Below, one piece after another: positions 49,698-50,220 of a stretch of 50,220 nt of DNA. Numbering within the stretch: the stretch's first letter is position 1; every line of letters starts with the position of its first letter. The stretch is from positions 1 to 50,220 of the forward strand of contig NZ_KQ954267.1 in assembly GCF_001519065.1 (NCBI RefSeq), read 5' to 3'. Below the pieces are notes generated by a model. The model saw only the letters and a program-made list of their open reading frames with translations, had not been told where the DNA came from and did not search any database. The position numbers and the translations under genes were made by a program. This DNA comes from Novosphingobium sp. FSW06-99. GTDB taxonomy: Bacteria; Pseudomonadota; Alphaproteobacteria; Sphingomonadales; Sphingomonadaceae.

Positions 49698-50220
49698 GTG
49701 CCTGAGGTGACAATCCGGACGGCAGTTGAAGGCGACGCCGACGCTATCGCGGCGATCTATGCTCACCACGTGCGCCACGGCACCGCGACGTTCGACACGA
49801 TCGCGCGCACCCCTGCCGAGACAGCAGCCAAGATCGTCGATTGTGCCAACCGGGGCTGGCCGTTTCTGGTGGTGGCGCGCGCTGACGTGGTCATCGGCTA
49901 CGCTTACGCCACACAGTTTCGCGACCGTCCGGCCTATGTCGCTACGTGTGAGAACTCGATCTACCTGCACCCGGACCATCTGGGGCAAGGTGTAGGCAAG
50001 GCTTTGCTCGCGGCGCTGCTGGTGGCGGCAGAGCAGGCGGGTTTTCGGCAGATGATTGCGGTGGCCGGCGGCGGCGAGCCCGCGTCGGTCGCGCTGCACG
50101 CCAGTCTTGGCTTTACCCATGCCGGCACGATGCGCTCGGTCGGACGCAAGTTCGGCCGATGGCTCGACACCATCTACCTGCAAATAGCGCTGGGCGATGG
50201 CGACGCCACGCCGCCGGCCA
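49698..50220 (+). CDS. GNAT N-acetyltransferase, ArsN/phosphinothricin type (cut by window end)
   Basis: At least 174 residues and incomplete at the right edge. IRTAVEGDADAIAAIYAHHV is the start typical of the Pat/ArsN family, YLHPDHLGQGVGKALLAAL is the acetyl-CoA-binding motif, and the later ALHASLGFTHAGTMRSVGRK matches. In ars operons such genes encode ArsN, which acetylates the antibiotic arsinothricin; phosphinothricin is the other known substrate. Position favours ArsN. GTG 49698 is used, 3 bases after the reductase stop. No stop codon is seen by 50220. Confidence 0.85.
   Translation, partial: MPEVTIRTAVEGDADAIAAIYAHHVRHGTATFDTIARTPAETAAKIVDCANRGWPFLVVARADVVIGYAYATQFRDRPAYVATCENSIYLHPDHLGQGVGKALLAALLVAAEQAGFRQMIAVAGGGEPASVALHASLGFTHAGTMRSVGRKFGRWLDTIYLQIALGDGDATPPA

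Overview
The window reads as a chromosomal segment of a high-GC alphaproteobacterium, most likely Sphingomonadales (a Novosphingobium or Sphingomonas relative). This rests on gene content and order: chvI-chvG-hprK with rapZ, EIIA and HPr next to pckA; a DUF6481 protein; cobS; a truncated alphaproteobacterial HprK; many weak ribosome binding sites; and dispersed CTCCCCG/CGGGGAG palindromes. Coding density is high. No tRNA, rRNA, insertion sequence or CRISPR array was recognised.

Layout. 1-3530: a YeiH-type transporter and a pair of acyl-CoA dehydrogenase subunits. 3730-11365: a compact, tightly coupled type IV secretion operon (virB1-B2-B3-B4-B6-B9-B10-B11) with no virB5, virB7, virB8 or virD4 in the run. 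11367-22234: a mixed housekeeping and accessory stretch (PhzF-like isomerase, cyclopropane-fatty-acid synthase, M20 peptidase, spermidine-synthase-like protein, an exported methyltransferase-like protein, ferredoxin-NADP reductase, NTF2-like protein, YncE-like propeller, MATE pump). 22281-29170: argG, an 800-base noncoding stretch with DnaA-box-like inverted repeats and tetraloop hairpins, parC, a [2Fe-2S] ferredoxin and two overlapping cysteine desulfurases. 29316-38372: hydrolase, GFA protein, cobS, an MDR oxidoreductase, truA, fmt, recR, def, rmuC and an rRNA/tRNA methyltransferase.

38505-45860 is a regulatory cluster. HPr, an EIIA-Man-type protein and RapZ are separated from HprK, ChvG and ChvI by an oppositely oriented two-gene insertion (a nucleotidyltransferase-like gene and a 60-residue partner). 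pckA is divergent from chvI. HprK would phosphorylate HPr on the serine, linking this partial PTS to the ChvGI two-component system and gluconeogenesis. 46029-48029 holds a small RTX-repeat protein and a Pro/Gly/Tyr-rich glycine-zipper envelope protein. 48383 to the right edge is an arsenic operon (arsR, two unrelated arsenate reductases, an ArsN-like acetyltransferase cut by the window end) with an operator-like palindrome in front.

The strongest candidates for something not yet described are the reduced VirB system, the nucleotidyltransferase module inside the hprK-rapZ locus, and two structured noncoding intervals (13592-14103 and 23526-24306). All assignments come from reading motifs and context; no database search was run.
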